A DNA stretch of 64,000 nucleotides, from NCBI GenBank assembly GCA_010405405.1, contig MU004230.1:2563744-2627743 (forward strand), written 5' to 3'. Below, piece after piece: positions 1 through 11,992 of the stretch (its first letter is position 1; every line of letters starts with the position of its first letter). Below the pieces are notes generated by a model. It was not told the DNA's origin, made no database searches, and was given only the letters and a program-made list of their open reading frames with translations. The DNA comes from Microthyrium microscopicum. Its lineage: Eukaryota; Ascomycota; Dothideomycetes; Microthyriales; Microthyriaceae. A program made the translations under genes and the position numbers.

Positions 1-1028
1 CCATGATTGATTGAACTCATAGACTTTTCATGCTATAAATGTGTTTGATGGTGAACGAAGAATTTTACAGTAACCGGACGTCGAAATGTCTCGCTTTTTA
101 CCCGCTGTTGGTCGTGTACTCAAACCAGGTAGATTGAGTCAGAATGATGGCTTTCTACGAATCCTAGAAATCTTCTAACTTCTGATGAACACATCAAGGA
201 GTTTGGAAAATCTGTCACCTTTGTGTGTCTCGTACTCGCAGGGTCTAGTGCTGCGAGCCGAAGTCCTATCACATTGAGTTGGAGCTCATGATGCAGTTGG
301 GGCCGACAGGCCGGATGCTGTGATGGTAAACAGACAATCCTAGAAGAATCCATACCATTTGTCGAAGATGTGCTTCTGTTTACTGTCTTTGATGCTGTGT
401 TCGGTAAGGAGCAAAAACATGGCTTCTCTCCATTCACAACAGTCGGAGGTGCAAGTCATGGCCCCTCATACAATACCAGTCAGTACACAAACATGTATGA
501 CAGGGGATACCATCTTTGAGAACACAGGGGCTGTTGCGAACTTTCAAGACAAATAAAAGAGACCGGAGCATAGAAAATGGAATAAAGAGGTATAAAACGC
601 GTCGTGCACACCGAAATAGGTACGTGATATACATAACTTGTATAAACGGTGATGAGCGACGCGAGTACTGGAGTGGAGAAGATTCCGAGGGTATTATGGC
701 AATTTGAATGGAGTTAATGTTGATTAAATGTTTCCGCCACCTAAAACGCGGGCAATGATGGCAGCTAAACTAAAGTGAGCAAGTCCTGCCCTTTTTCCAA
801 CCAGACGTTTAGACTGGAGGCGAGGGCGAGGCGGGCTCCGTTTTCTAGGCATGGGGGGACACTTAGTGTAAAGGGAAGGGTGCAAGGCGACTGGTCCATT
901 TTGGCCGCCAATACAACCACTCCACACCTACACCTACCTCCTCCTCTCTCACCTCCAGCTTTCCTGCCACTTTCAGTATATCTGCTACCTTATTATATGA
1001 AGTCCACCTTCCGAAGGTAGCAGAAACT
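1..1028. other. Upstream region of the CDC4-like gene
   Basis: No recognisable gene. The open frames here are short and resemble nothing I know. The last 120 bases are pyrimidine-rich (about 930-975), as is common in fungal leaders. A short upstream ORF (ATG at 997, stop 1018-1020, seven codons) ends 8 nt before the proposed CDC4 start. Confidence 0.4.
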
Positions 1029-4000
1029 ATGACGCTTGAATCGTCGAGCGAGCTTTCTCCAGGCTCACCACCTTCACCCTCAAGTACCTGGCGGCCTGAG
1101 GATCAACTTTGTCGACCCTCCTCAAGTTATTTCCCACTGACCGACATCATGTCCACCTCCAAGGAGACTCCAGGCTCCTCTACAGACCAGCAGCCCGAGA
1201 AGGTCTGCCAGATTTCATACACGCCTGCTACCAAGACAACCGTTGTCACCACTACTACCACCACGACCACCTCTTTTCCTCCTTTTACCTTAAAGGCACC
1301 ACTAGATCTCCACCAACGCGACCCCAAGCAATATCCTTTAGCCTCGTATGCTACACCAACTAGCCTCAGGAGGTTCCAATTTTATGCCGGTGACAAGATG
1401 GCTTGCTTCGAAGAAACCTCCCTCAAACCGGTTGCGGCACAGGTTAGTCTACAAATCTGAAACCTTTCTTCACGTTCCTCACGAATCTAAATATTTGGTT
1501 GATGACACTATACTAATTTGATCTAGGAAGGAGAAAATAAGTCAGAATCTAGCACCAAAGTGGAATATGCTGAACCCATAAGAACCCCAAGAAAATATTC
1601 TGCAGTGTCCTCCCAATATGCCAATTTCGAGTACGAACCCTCGGTACCAACATCTCAGAAACGAGCTGCTCCCGGCTCAGATACTATGGGGGAGTCTGAT
1701 AATGAAGTGGAAATGGGTCGTCCCTTGAAAAAAGTCCGCAAACTCATGGCATCGGCACTTCACCATACACCAGTGACACCTCATTCCCAGTCTACCAGAC
1801 GGGATAGAATGTTTGGCAGCACAGGGGCAGGTGCCACCCAGAATTCACTGGTAATTCCCTCCAGTCAAATAAAACGCCCAACATTACAGTTTCTAATTCC
1901 ATTTGATCCACAGAACACCAACCACGATTCATTAGACACGCTTTCCCCCAATACCATCGCAGGTCCACCCTCACCACCATCATTTGTTCAAGCGCCTGCC
2001 ATGGTAGCTACACCTCCTGTTGCCGACCAAGACTTGGAACCAATCGATACATTTGGCCCTTCCCTGGATCTCGAATCATCGCAGAATACTTCTCCTCAGC
2101 CTCTTGAATTACCAAGCTTACCAAGCCCTGTTCTGTCTCCGATTACTGCAGCGGCATCACCTGAAATTCCTACACTACAAGTAGACGAAGAGGAAGAAAA
2201 CACACTTGACGAACAAAGAGAGGCTTCACAAGCTCTCGTAAAGTTGTCTACGGAAGATATGGTCCGCTTATCTGAACCAGTAGGAGCGGAAGAAGGAGCT
2301 CCGCTTGGACCTATGCAAGACGTGTCCATCATGATGAACACTTTCGATACATTGCCGTTCGAGCTGCAGCGTTATTGCATGTTTCAGCTTCTACGTCGGT
2401 CGCCGAAACAGCTCCTTCAGTTCGTTGCAGACATCGTCAACCCTGCCTTGAAATGCGACTTTTTAACTAGACTTCCAACCGAGCTGGCACTCAACGTAAC
2501 CCGCTATCTCGACGCCACGAGCTTGTCTCGTGCTACTCAAGTTTCAAGACGATGGAGAGAGCTAATAGATAGCGATGATCGCCTTTGGGCTGACCTGATC
2601 GAACAAGACGGATTCGTTCTTCCAAAGGGTGAGGTAGAGAGAGCCATTCGTGAAGGCTGGAAATGGCAAGGCCTCCTTCCTGCCGAAATCGATATTCGCC
2701 CCGTTCTCAAGCCACCCACTACTACCCTTCTTCCGCTTCCATCTCCTGCTTCCGAGGACGCACTGCGGATTATTACTCCTATGCACCGTGGCATCAAGCG
2801 CCGATCAATCGCTCAAGAGTCGAATAACAAGCGACGAAAGACGAATGTTTCGAAAGAAGATGCTGGTACTTTGATTCGAAGCAATCTCCGTCATCAAGCT
2901 ACGCTCTCTATGGATCAACTAGCAGAAATCTCGGACCTTCCAGAACTTGGAATGAAGGATCTACGAATACCACATCTGTACAAATCCATCTATCGCCGAC
3001 ATGACGGATTCCGCAAAGGCTGGATGGATAAAAATACCAAACCACATCACCTTGCCTTTCGAGCTCACGGTCGGCATGTTGTTACATGTTTACAGTTCGA
3101 CGACGAAAAGATCTTGACAGGCAGTGACGACACCAAAATTCACGTCTGGGATACAAATACCGGCAAACTACTAAAAGTACTGGATGGCCATGAGGGTGGC
3201 GTATGGGCATTACAGTATGAGAAAAACACTCTTGTATCAGGTTCAACTGACCGCACTGTTCGAGTGTGGGATATTGAAACCGGCAAGTGTCTCCACACCT
3301 TCCAAGGCCACACTTCGACTGTACGATGCCTCGTGATTCTTCAGCCTACTGTCATAGGAACTGCACCAGATGGTTCACCAATCACCATGCCAAAGGAACC
3401 ACTTATCATCACTGGCTCGCGCGATTCGAGCCTTCGAATTTGGTCCCTACCGAAACCCGGCGATCCGCCTTTCAATCCCACCGGACTCAATATCATGGGA
3501 GATGAGATGAACCCTTACTTCATCCGTGCTCTGAATGGTCATCTTCATAGTGTTCGTGCTATTGCTGCCCATGGCGATACCTTGGTTAGCGGTAGTTACG
3601 ATAGTACTGTTCGAGTCTGGCGAATCTCGACTGGCGAAGTCATGCATCGATTGAGCGGCCATACACAGAAAGTCTACAGCGTCATTCTTGATCATCAACG
3701 TAATCGATGCATCAGCGGCTCGATGGACAATCTTGTCAAAGTATGGTCTCTAGAGACTGGTCAATGCATATTCAATCTTGAAGGGCACAGCTCTCTGGTT
3801 GGCTTGCTGGATCTCAATAGTGGCCGATTAGTTTCTGCTGCTGCCGACTGGACATTACGAGTTTGGGATCCGGAAACTGGACACTGCAAGAACATACTAT
3901 CTGCTCACTCTGGTGCGATTACCTGCTTCCAACACGACGGGCAAAAGGTTGTCAGTGGAAGCGATAGGACGCTGAAGATGTGGAATATCCAGACTGGCGA

Positions 4001-4282
4001 GTGCGTTCGCGACTTGCTCACTGACTTGAGTGGTGGCTGGCAAGTTAAATTCAACGATCGGAAATGTGTTGCTGCAGTTCAGCGACGAAATAGGACGTAC
4101 ATTGAGGTAAGTTACTCTGACGTTATCCTGCACCGAAAACAAATCTAACAATATCTCAGGTCCTTGATTTTGGTGCTGCTCGAGATGGCCTCACATCCGA
4201 AAAGTTAGGCTCTCGAATCTTAGTCGATGAGAATGGGGATGAAGTCGAAGACTTGTCGGATGAGGAAGAACTTGACGATTAG
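1029..4282 (+). CDS. CDC4: Cdc4-like F-box/WD40 substrate receptor of SCF ubiquitin ligase
   Basis: Exons 1029-1442, 1527-4106 and 4160-4282 give 1038 aa. The F-box (about residues 449-495, LTRLPTELALNV then W-x-x-L) would bind Skp1. The C-terminal propeller has at least seven WD40 repeats (about 646-970) with repeated TGSDD/SGSTD and HVWD/RVWD blades, plus an eighth imperfect blade ending in VLDFGAARDG. This order is that of Cdc4/Fbw7, which recruits phosphorylated substrates such as CDK inhibitors to SCF in the nucleus. The first 440 residues are Ser/Pro/Thr-rich and poorly conserved, with a poly-Thr run around residue 78. Intron 1 has a clear TACTAAT branch site. Translation may instead begin at the in-frame ATG at 1149. 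Met30/SconB is the main alternative F-box/WD40 family; the acidic tail EDLSDEEELDD and the long N-terminus fit Cdc4 better. Confidence 0.88.
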
Positions 4283-6924
4283 ATGATATCCAACAACACC
4301 CCAGCACTATGCATTGTATGGCGTTTCAGCATTCTTTGAGCATTCTATCGGAGTGGACTTCTGTCCACAGGACTATACCATGATAGCGTAAATACGGCCG
4401 ATCAGGATGCATATGTTAATGTGGCATAGTAATGCCATGGTTGTTTAGCGAAGGAGTTAAGAGTACATATATACTCAGTACTGCTCAATGAAACTATCTG
4501 CTATCATTTTTGTAAATTCTTCCCCGAGAGTATTGGGACTTGAAGTTCCCTCGTTGATGCAAATCCGAGGAAAGTTGACTAGTGGATTGTAGAATACCCA
4601 CTAGTCTCAATGGGGATATAATACACGGATATGTCAGCAGCTAACGATGACCAGTCTGTGTGCAAATGCCAGCCGTCTCTACTTTGACTGCACTACAATC
4701 AGCCATCCCGCTTCTCAACCTGCGCAGGGTGACATCAACTGCGAAACGTCCCTACGGATACAAATTATTTCTCGGCTCTCCAGCACTCCTCTCGATCTAG
4801 ATATGATCGCGCTGACAAGCCTGGGCCCTCCTTGGACCCAGACATCCCCGCTGGACTCTTGATCGCCCCAACTACGCAAGCTACGACAGATACTTACTCG
4901 GAATCCCATGCGCCTCGTTCTGGAGCTTTTATATCGGGACTATAACATGTTGCAATGAATATTTGGTTGCCAGTATGATGAATGCAAGTTGCTTCATCAA
5001 CACAGCCGTCATCCTGAGCCAAGGAACTCTGCTGCTGGACATATTGGGTGTGTAGGAGATATTTGGCGACTCGCAATACGGCGCCCGTCACTCATGCCTT
5101 TGTCTAAGGCTGCGCGCTCTGGATCGCCATCTTACAATGACCTGGAATGAACATCTCTCAGGTGTGCGAATCCACCGTGCTGATTTTGTCTTCTCGATGG
5201 CCCCACCGGAGGAGTGACCAAACAGTGCTCCCGTCCTAGTGCAGCAAACTTAGGCTGCGTGGCTTTATCATGTACCCATAACGGGCGACTGGATCATCGG
5301 GTGGTGATGTTTGAAAAGGCTTCATGGATAGCCCGATGGCTCAGGAAACCGTCCGCAGTTATCATCGGCATACATTAGTTTGTATTATGATAAGTGGTAG
5401 GATAGCTGCTGAATACTCATGCCGAAGCCATCACGTTTATGGCATTTTATGGAGAGGGAAGAAGCGAGATGTCAATTGTCCTAAATTATGCCTTGCTGAG
5501 CGACAGATTAAGGAAATTACATTTTGGTAGATTTCGTCGCGACGAGCTCGTTCTCGCCACGTTAGGAATTTGTTGAGCGAGGTCTTGTACTTAGGTTTAA
5601 AACTGCATTTACGGAATGAAAGGTTCAAGAGCTAGGATTAGGTTAGGGAGAGTGGATGGAATGATTTAAATATCCTGATTCTTGGACCTGGAAGAGCTGG
5701 GAATTCATGGTAAACCTTTCAACCAACAGGGTGATATGCGCGTGGTTGAAGGAACAACCATCGACTGACGGGCAAGCCGTTTGCCTGTTGCGTTCCCGAC
5801 GCGATTGATCATCGCAGCGCATGAACGGAACTTCGCTCATCACAATCGCGTTCTTTTGGAGAATTGCAGTCACGCATTGGGATTTCTCAAGCTCTTCAAA
5901 ACTCGCTACTTTGGCATCACGCTGCATGCTCATGCCATACAATACACAAGAAGATACAGTGGAAGCGAAAGGAATCTGAAGCTACAGCTGTACTTGGGAA
6001 CGATCAATCTCTTGCCGACTTTTGCTACAATTTTCCAATCTGAGGCGATGCCATTTGCCGTCAGTTGAATGGATAGCCGACACGCCAGTCTGCCAGTGTA
6101 AATCTGGGTGCTCAGAAATCGTCTGAGCAAGAGATTGGAAAGCGACGCAGCAGAAAAACGACCTGGATACGGGCCACGCAATGAGCGGAAGGATTGCATT
6201 GGCAGCAAGATATGGTGATGAGCATGACAGGTCTACAATTCGAGTACTACGGCAGTGCAACTGGTTTAGGCAATAACACTCGCTAGCAGACTAGGCGCGA
6301 GTTCAGCTGGGAAACGACAAAATTCAGACGGCAGCTTCCCCAATACAATCTGAGGCTTTGAGAAATCTTTGCGTACGCCCGACGTCACGAGATTGCTTAC
6401 TGGAGCAGTAATTGAGGGAGCGACCGGAGGGACCACCCAACAGGGACACCACTGCTGATTCGAGATAGCGAGGGGCGCAGGAGTCAACACGTGGCTGGAT
6501 AAGCGCCCTCACAGAATCAGCTTGCTGAGAGATGTCTGAACAGACAAAGGTCTGTAGGAATTGTTCCCAGTCCGGATGCAACAAATTGGGCATGGAGGAG
6601 GCAAATGGCGGGCTTTGATGGAGGTTTGCCCAGAATCAGATCTCGAAAAACAGCAAGGATTTTCTGACGTCCGAGGTTCACGTGACCGCTTCGCGATCAA
6701 GCCAAGCTGCTCTTTTACGCTCCAGTCCACCACCAACCTTCCACAACTTCTCATCCCCTCCCATCAATTCTCCATCCACCCTCATCTGGCTTTGGCACTC
6801 CACCACTCGCATCCATCGACTGCCGTCACGAGCAGTACTCCCTATCACTCTTCTGTTGTTTGCATCATCAAGAGCTCTCCACGCGTCATCCAGATCTGCC
6901 TCAATTGCTTCTGTTGCTGTCATC
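4283..6924. other. 2.6 kb intergenic region
   Basis: No gene recognised on either strand. The open frames are under 100 codons and none shows a known domain or a linked splice pattern. The last 200 bases (about 6720-6920) are pyrimidine-rich and look like the leader of the PWWP gene. A palindromic TCACGTGA lies at 6678-6685. Confidence 0.45.
6678..6685. promoter_or_regulatory. TCACGTGA E-box
   Basis: A perfect palindrome around CACGTG, 240 nt before the PWWP-gene ATG. It matches the Cbf1/bHLH-type core. An 8-mer is expected about once per window by chance, so function is only inferred from its position. Confidence 0.3.
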
Positions 6925-8797
6925 ATGGCCGACGATGCTGCTTCTCCCGTCGCGCAGGCTGTAGCCGACAAGGCCGTAGAGTCGCCAAAGGACGTCTCAC
7001 TCAATGACGCGCCCGAGGCTGATGAAGCTCCTGCCGCCCCACCATCTGCTGAAAATGGAAAATGTGTGTACCATCTGATAGCTTTACAATGCAAGCCAAT
7101 TCTAATGAATCTTTGCTTAATAGTGACTGAAGACACCGCTGCCGCCACTGAGCAACCTACCTCCGCCGACGTTGACGAGACTGTTGCTGACGCGTCCGAA
7201 GCACCTGGTAACAACCCTTGCCCGTTATCGCGTGTCGATCCAATACTAACTTCTCGTTGCAGTTGCTGCAAATGGCGATGCCGCTCCTACTCCTGCTTCC
7301 AAGAAGAACTCGAAGCGGAAATCCGTCTCTACACCTGCCAAGAAGCTCAACAAGAAAAAGTCCATGCCAAATCTTCACCTCGACGTAAAGCCCGGCGAAT
7401 ATTGGTATGTCCAGATGAAAGGTTATCCTGCTTGGCCTGCCATAGTCTGTGACGAGGAAATGCTTCCAGCAAGTCTATTGAAGTATAGACCTGTGAGCAC
7501 CATGCGCCTTGATGGAACTTATCGTGAGGATTTTGAGGAAGGCGGCAAGAATGTGCGCGATCGACGCTACCCCGTCATGTTCCTTGGAACCAACGAGTTG
7601 TAAGTTACAGTGCTTTGGACTGAAAACTCGCGCTAACATCCGGTTTTAGCGCGTGGCAGGTCAATACTGATCTTGTACCTCTTGATATCGACGAGCTGAA
7701 GGCCATTGTCGAACGCAATGAAGTAGGCAAAAAGACCAAGGCGCTTTGGAGCGCGTACGAAGTCGCCGCTGAAGGTCATGATCTTGAGTACTTCAAAACT
7801 ATGCTTAAGGAGCACGAGCTGCATCTCCAGCAAGAACAGGAACGAGCTATCGAGGAAGTCGAAGACAAGAAAGCTAAGAAGGAAAAGAAGGGCAAGAAAG
7901 ATGACGATGGTGATATCGAAATGGATGACGCGGAGGAAGAAGTAACAGACAAGAAAAAGTCTGCTAAGAAGCGCAAGAAGTCTTTGGGTGATGGAGTGGA
8001 GGAGAGTGGCAAGGTAAGCTACAGTGTTAGTACTTAAGCGTGCATTGCTAACACCAAGTGACAGAAGACAAAGATAGTCCTCAAGGGCCTCAAATCCACT
8101 GGCGACGACGACCAGCCAAAGCCCAAGAAGGCTAAGAAGGCCAAGGTCACCGAGAGCGAGGAACCAGAAGCGAAGGCCACTCCTCAAGCTCCAATGACAA
8201 AGGAGGAGCGTCTACAGAAGCGAGAAAAGACAAGTAAGTGGCTTCAAAAGGCTCGAGTGCGCAATTCTAATTTTCGCAGTTTACTATCTTCGCCATAGAC
8301 TTCAAAAAGGCCTCGTCAACAAAGAGAAGAAGCCATCGGAAGATGACATGGACATAATGGCCGAGCATCTCCGAACATTAGAATCTTTCCCTGATCTGGA
8401 GGCGTCGATTATTCGACAGACCAAGATCAACAAGCTTCTCAAGGCTGTGATCAAGGTTCCTGATCTTCCACGCGACGAAGAATTCCAATTCAAGGATCGG
8501 TGCCACAAGTTGCTCGCCACCTGGACTGAATCACTTAATGCGGATGAGGACAAGACACCAGCTGTGGAGAACGGTGTGACCAATGGGAAGTCTGAAGAAC
8601 CAGCTGATGCGGAGGCGGCAGCCGAAAAACCAAAGGAGTCGGTTCCAAATGGCAAAGAAGCGAGCGCGGAGCCAAAGACAGAAGCCAAAATTGATAAGAA
8701 GGCGGAAGCTGCAAGTGAAGAGCCAGCTCCTGCCTCTGATGCTATGGACATTGACAAAGATGAACCAGCCAAGGCGGAAGTTACCGCCGAGGATTGA
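6925..8797 (+). CDS. PWWP-domain chromatin protein with TFIIS-N/LEDGF-like helical domain
   Basis: Six exons: 6925-7063, 7124-7207, 7263-7599, 7650-8013, 8065-8233, 8280-8797; 536 aa. The PWWP domain (about residues 116-195) opens with PGEYWYVQMKGYPAWPA, where YPAWP replaces the literal PWWP, and closes with FLGTNEFAWQ. PWWP domains bind methylated histone H3 tails and DNA. A long Lys/Glu-rich coiled region follows, then IYYLRHRLQKGL and a helical bundle (about 388-445, ending in LLATW) like the TFIIS N-terminal/LW domain of LEDGF and Ioc4-type proteins. The acidic Ala/Glu/Lys tail is low-complexity. The last intron ends at 8279 rather than at the nearby CATAG at 8298, because only 8279 keeps the frame. 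The role is likely nuclear and linked to transcribed chromatin. The ATG chosen has a good context; an open frame continues upstream without an evident start. Confidence 0.85.
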
Positions 8798-9252
8798 TGC
8801 ATTTGACCTTCTTTGCGATGCGGATGCTTTTGGCTGCGGGCGTGTTTTGTCGGGTTGAAGCAATTGTGCTTTAATGATGGATAGGAATTGCGATGTGATG
8901 CACTGTGTTGGGCTTTGGCGGCAAAATTTATCCAGGGCCACAACTTATTCAAAATTCACCGTGATCCAGGTCTGGCGTTTCGGGGTATGAGGCTTGCTAT
9001 CATGGAACTGCGTCCTTGCTTTATGGGCACTATTAGCATTTTTATGCCGATTATTGGACGACCCTCCGGGTTTGTGTAGATAGTATGGTGGAGATCTTGA
9101 TTGCAAAAAGACTTTGAAAGACTTCGAAAGATTGCAATGTACGGTTGATAGACAGGTAACCAACGGTCGGGTCATGGACATTCAAAAGAACCACTATCAA
9201 TATAGTACTAGTCTTAGAAGCGTTGTCTGCAATAATCATTGATCTTTGTTCC
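8798..9252. other. Convergent 3' spacer
   Basis: Holds the 3' ends of the PWWP gene (+) and the MDE1 gene (-). No coding potential seen. Confidence 0.4.
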
Positions 9253-10185
9253 TTAGCTCGCTGTCCATGGTAGTCCTAGCTTGTGCATTTCTACTGCCAG
9301 TTGGAAGATGTAATCCAGGCTATTTCGGTCAGTTCGACTCACTGAGTTCATACTAGAGTCTCACCTTTCGCACATCGTTTTGGCCTTGTGCCAGTTATCG
9401 CCCCAAACGTACCTATACTCATCAGCAAGACTTAAAACTCACGATACCCGCAAACTTACACCCCATGCCGTCGAACCAGCACCGCATATGTATCCGGATA
9501 CTTCTCCATCGCCGCCTCCAAACTCTCCGTCAAATCCTCCTCACTACAGCCCCGTTAGCCAGATCCCCAACAATCACCCTCACCTTGTAGTGTACTCACT
9601 GCGCCGTATTTTCAATGACCGGCACAACCAGCCTATCAAAATATCCCAAACTTCCCGTCTTCCCCCGTCCCCTCGCAATCCCTTTGATCTGCTCCAACAT
9701 CTCAATCTCAAAACAACCTTCCTTTCCAGACGCTTTCTCCACCAACAACGTCACTAGCACCGCCCACTGCGAGTGCGTATGTATACAGCACCCAGCACCT
9801 TTATCGAACGCTGCGAGGAATAGAGGAGTGCATTGGGAGGGTTTGAGGGCGGTGGGTGTGCGGATGTAGGAGCGTGTGGCGTAGTCCATTACGAACAGAT
9901 CGGTTGGTTGGAGCCGTTCTTTTTGGACGCCAGAGGGCGCGAGGTAGATATGTTCGTGATGGCGAATGGATGTGCCGCCGCCTGTCCCTGTGACCTATGG
10001 AGTTGTTAGAGATGGTTGAGAGAAGGAGGAATGTATGTGAGGCAAGGTACCCAGCCTAAGTTGTAGAAGCCGCGACAGAGTTCGCATATTAGGTTTGCTG
10101 GGTGGAGGGGATTGGTGGATTGGACGAGGGCGTTGCTGTCTGAGGGGATGAGATTCTCGGCTGGTTTGGGAGGTTCGGAAGCCAT
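9253..10185 (-). CDS. MDE1: Methylthioribulose-1-phosphate dehydratase (methionine salvage)
   Basis: Five exons, reading down: 10185-10051, 9994-9600, 9543-9460, 9412-9365, 9319-9253; 242 aa, the normal fungal length. It is a class II aldolase-fold enzyme that dehydrates 5-methylthioribulose 1-phosphate in the cytosolic methionine salvage pathway. The N-terminal block [20 protein letters not shown], the glycine loop [10 protein letters not shown], the zinc-binding HTH (His117, His119) and the third metal ligand in RRHGVYVWG (His203) are all present. All four introns are 47-56 nt and every junction restores a conserved block. An ATG-less open frame extends upstream, so the start MASEPPKP is chosen by family length. 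A perfect ATGGCATCAT lies 112 nt upstream, a plausible sulfur-regulator site. Confidence 0.92.
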
Positions 10186-10715
10186 GATGTCCAGAGAAGC
10201 AGATTGGAGGCTATTTGGATGTTGTGGTTTGGATGAGTTTGTTGATATAAAAACATTGGATGGAGATTTAGCTCCAGGTACCGACACCGGAGGAGCATGG
10301 CATCATATGTGATCGATTATGCGACAGCCTCAGCATGGTTACTATGGAGATTATAATTGGTTACCTCAAAGTGGTTATCGCTTCATGATTGTTGGGTTTA
10401 TCTGTTCATGCTTTATCAGTTACACTTTTACATTATAGTGAGCTTTCAAGCTTCGCATTTTGGAAACAACCTACTTTTTTCGTACGAATGCAGATTGGAC
10501 TTGAACAAGATTTGTTGACCATTGCTTTGATATATAATAGTGGTATAAAATAGCCATGAGATATCGTAGAATCTAGCTACATTGCTGTTGGTAGTGTCAT
10601 GAATCATTAAAAATATCTATTACATCCGACCAATCGAAAGTCAGACTCAGCCGGATTCCTCAAGTACCTGATAAAGTAGTATGCAGAAGTTTCGGTATCA
10701 CATTAAATATACCAA
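10186..10715. other. Promoter of MDE1 and 3' flank of the DUF3602 gene
   Basis: Both neighbours are on the minus strand. Besides the CYS3-type site at 10297 I see nothing definite; 10380-10660 is AT-rich. Confidence 0.35.
10297..10306. promoter_or_regulatory. CYS3/MetR-type site ATGGCATCAT
   Basis: This exactly fits the palindromic consensus ATGRYRYCAT known for the sulfur bZIP CYS3 of Neurospora. It lies 112 nt before the ATG of the methionine-salvage gene MDE1. About one such match per 64 kb is expected by chance, so the location carries the weight. Confidence 0.4.
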
Positions 10716-11338
10716 TCATTTCGTGGGAGCTGGAGATGCCTCCTTCTTATCATGATGTAGCAAATGCTTCGCTTTATCAATCAACGACCCCCGGCGGCCG
10801 TCGTGATCGTGGTCATGGTGATGTTCTTGATGCTTGCCGGGAGTTTCTATTCCATCAGCATGGCCGACATTTCCGCCACCACCTCGCTAGCAATTTGTCA
10901 ATATGGGTATGACTCGGCTCTATGACCGGCCAACTTACGCCTGTGTGGAAGACCGCCGGAGGTTTGCCAGTACCTCCCATCAGGGATGCCTCTGGGATCT
11001 TGTCATGAGACAGACGACGACCAGTTGGACCTATCCGTGGAGAGGGGACGATATTTCCAGCTCCTCCTCGCTGAAAATATAAGTCAGCTTGTTATCAAAA
11101 ACTTGTGGTATCATGGATGCTTACACCACTCGAGTATTCGCCGTCTGCGGATTCACCGGCAATGCCTTCGCGAACCACGCCAGCATCGACGTATTTGGTA
11201 TCATCGCGACCGATGTTTCCTTGTCCTGAAAAAGTGTTAAACTAAGCTAAGAGTAAAATTGGAATACGAAAGAAACTCACCTCCACGACCCGTAGAGACG
11301 AGGGGATTCTTGGGGCCCAGCTTGGGACTATCAACCAT
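10716..11338 (-). CDS. DUF3602-family repeat protein
   Basis: Four exons, reading down: 11338-11281, 11225-11125, 11070-10939, 10886-10716; 153 aa. The protein is built from three Gly-Arg-rich motifs of the form TGRGG-x-GN(I/V), at about residues 17-25, 53-60 and 97-104, each followed by a variable linker. The C-terminus is His/Asp-rich (HHHDHDHD) and then Lys-rich. This repeat pattern is that of the fungal DUF3602 family, whose function is unknown. No signal peptide or membrane segment is visible. Two of the three introns sit at exactly the same place in the repeat, between the Gly and the RGG, which suggests growth by exon duplication. None of the exons would be found by a simple long-ORF scan. 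Confidence 0.8.
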
Positions 11339-11992
11339 AGCGAATTTTGTGAGAAAGGAGTTATTTGAGTGGTACTGTGAGAACGAGAAGAACCAGGACA
11401 ATGATAAATAAATGATATGTATTCTCTAGTATCAACCTAGGTGATATCAGGCTTAAGTACAATTGCAAGTATGCCAAGAGCTAAGATTTTAGAAATGACG
11501 CAAACAAGGCTGTAGTTGGAGATACTCTCGTGCTCAGAAGGCGTGCAAGATGTTGACCAGGCCAATAAGCTGGAAATAACCTGGTGGTGGGGCAAGAGCC
11601 AAGAGTACCGAGGAATAGAATTAATGGGAATTTGCAAGGTCTGATGGACAATTACAGCGCGTGCAGCTCAAAAAGGGTGACGGAGTGATAGACCAAAGAT
11701 TTTCTACAGTGAGTGAGCGACCTGACGTGGGGTCAGATATCAGCAGAGCTTGCAGGTTATTGTTGGGCATGCCCAAAAATGTTATGTCTGTACGAGAAGA
11801 GATTTGTTAAAGAAATATATACTTAGGATCAGGAGCCAGTAAGAACAGGTTAAAGGCAATATCGGCCGCTCCTATGCGCCAATAGTTTCCAAATCGAATT
11901 AGGTACATATTTCCCCGTTTGCTCTGAAGGAGATCCTTGCACGAGCTGCCCATGGTGCTATCAAAGTCAACAACCCAGTTTCGTAAACCCAT
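11339..11992. other. Promoter of the DUF3602 gene and 3' flank of MIR1
   Basis: No coding potential seen. A TGACGT half-site occurs near 11723. Confidence 0.35.

Noticed and set aside
7633-8187. 184-codon Leu-rich frame on the minus strand, membrane-like
   Set aside because: Antisense of the Lys/Glu-rich PWWP-gene exons; such shadows look hydrophobic by codon complementarity.
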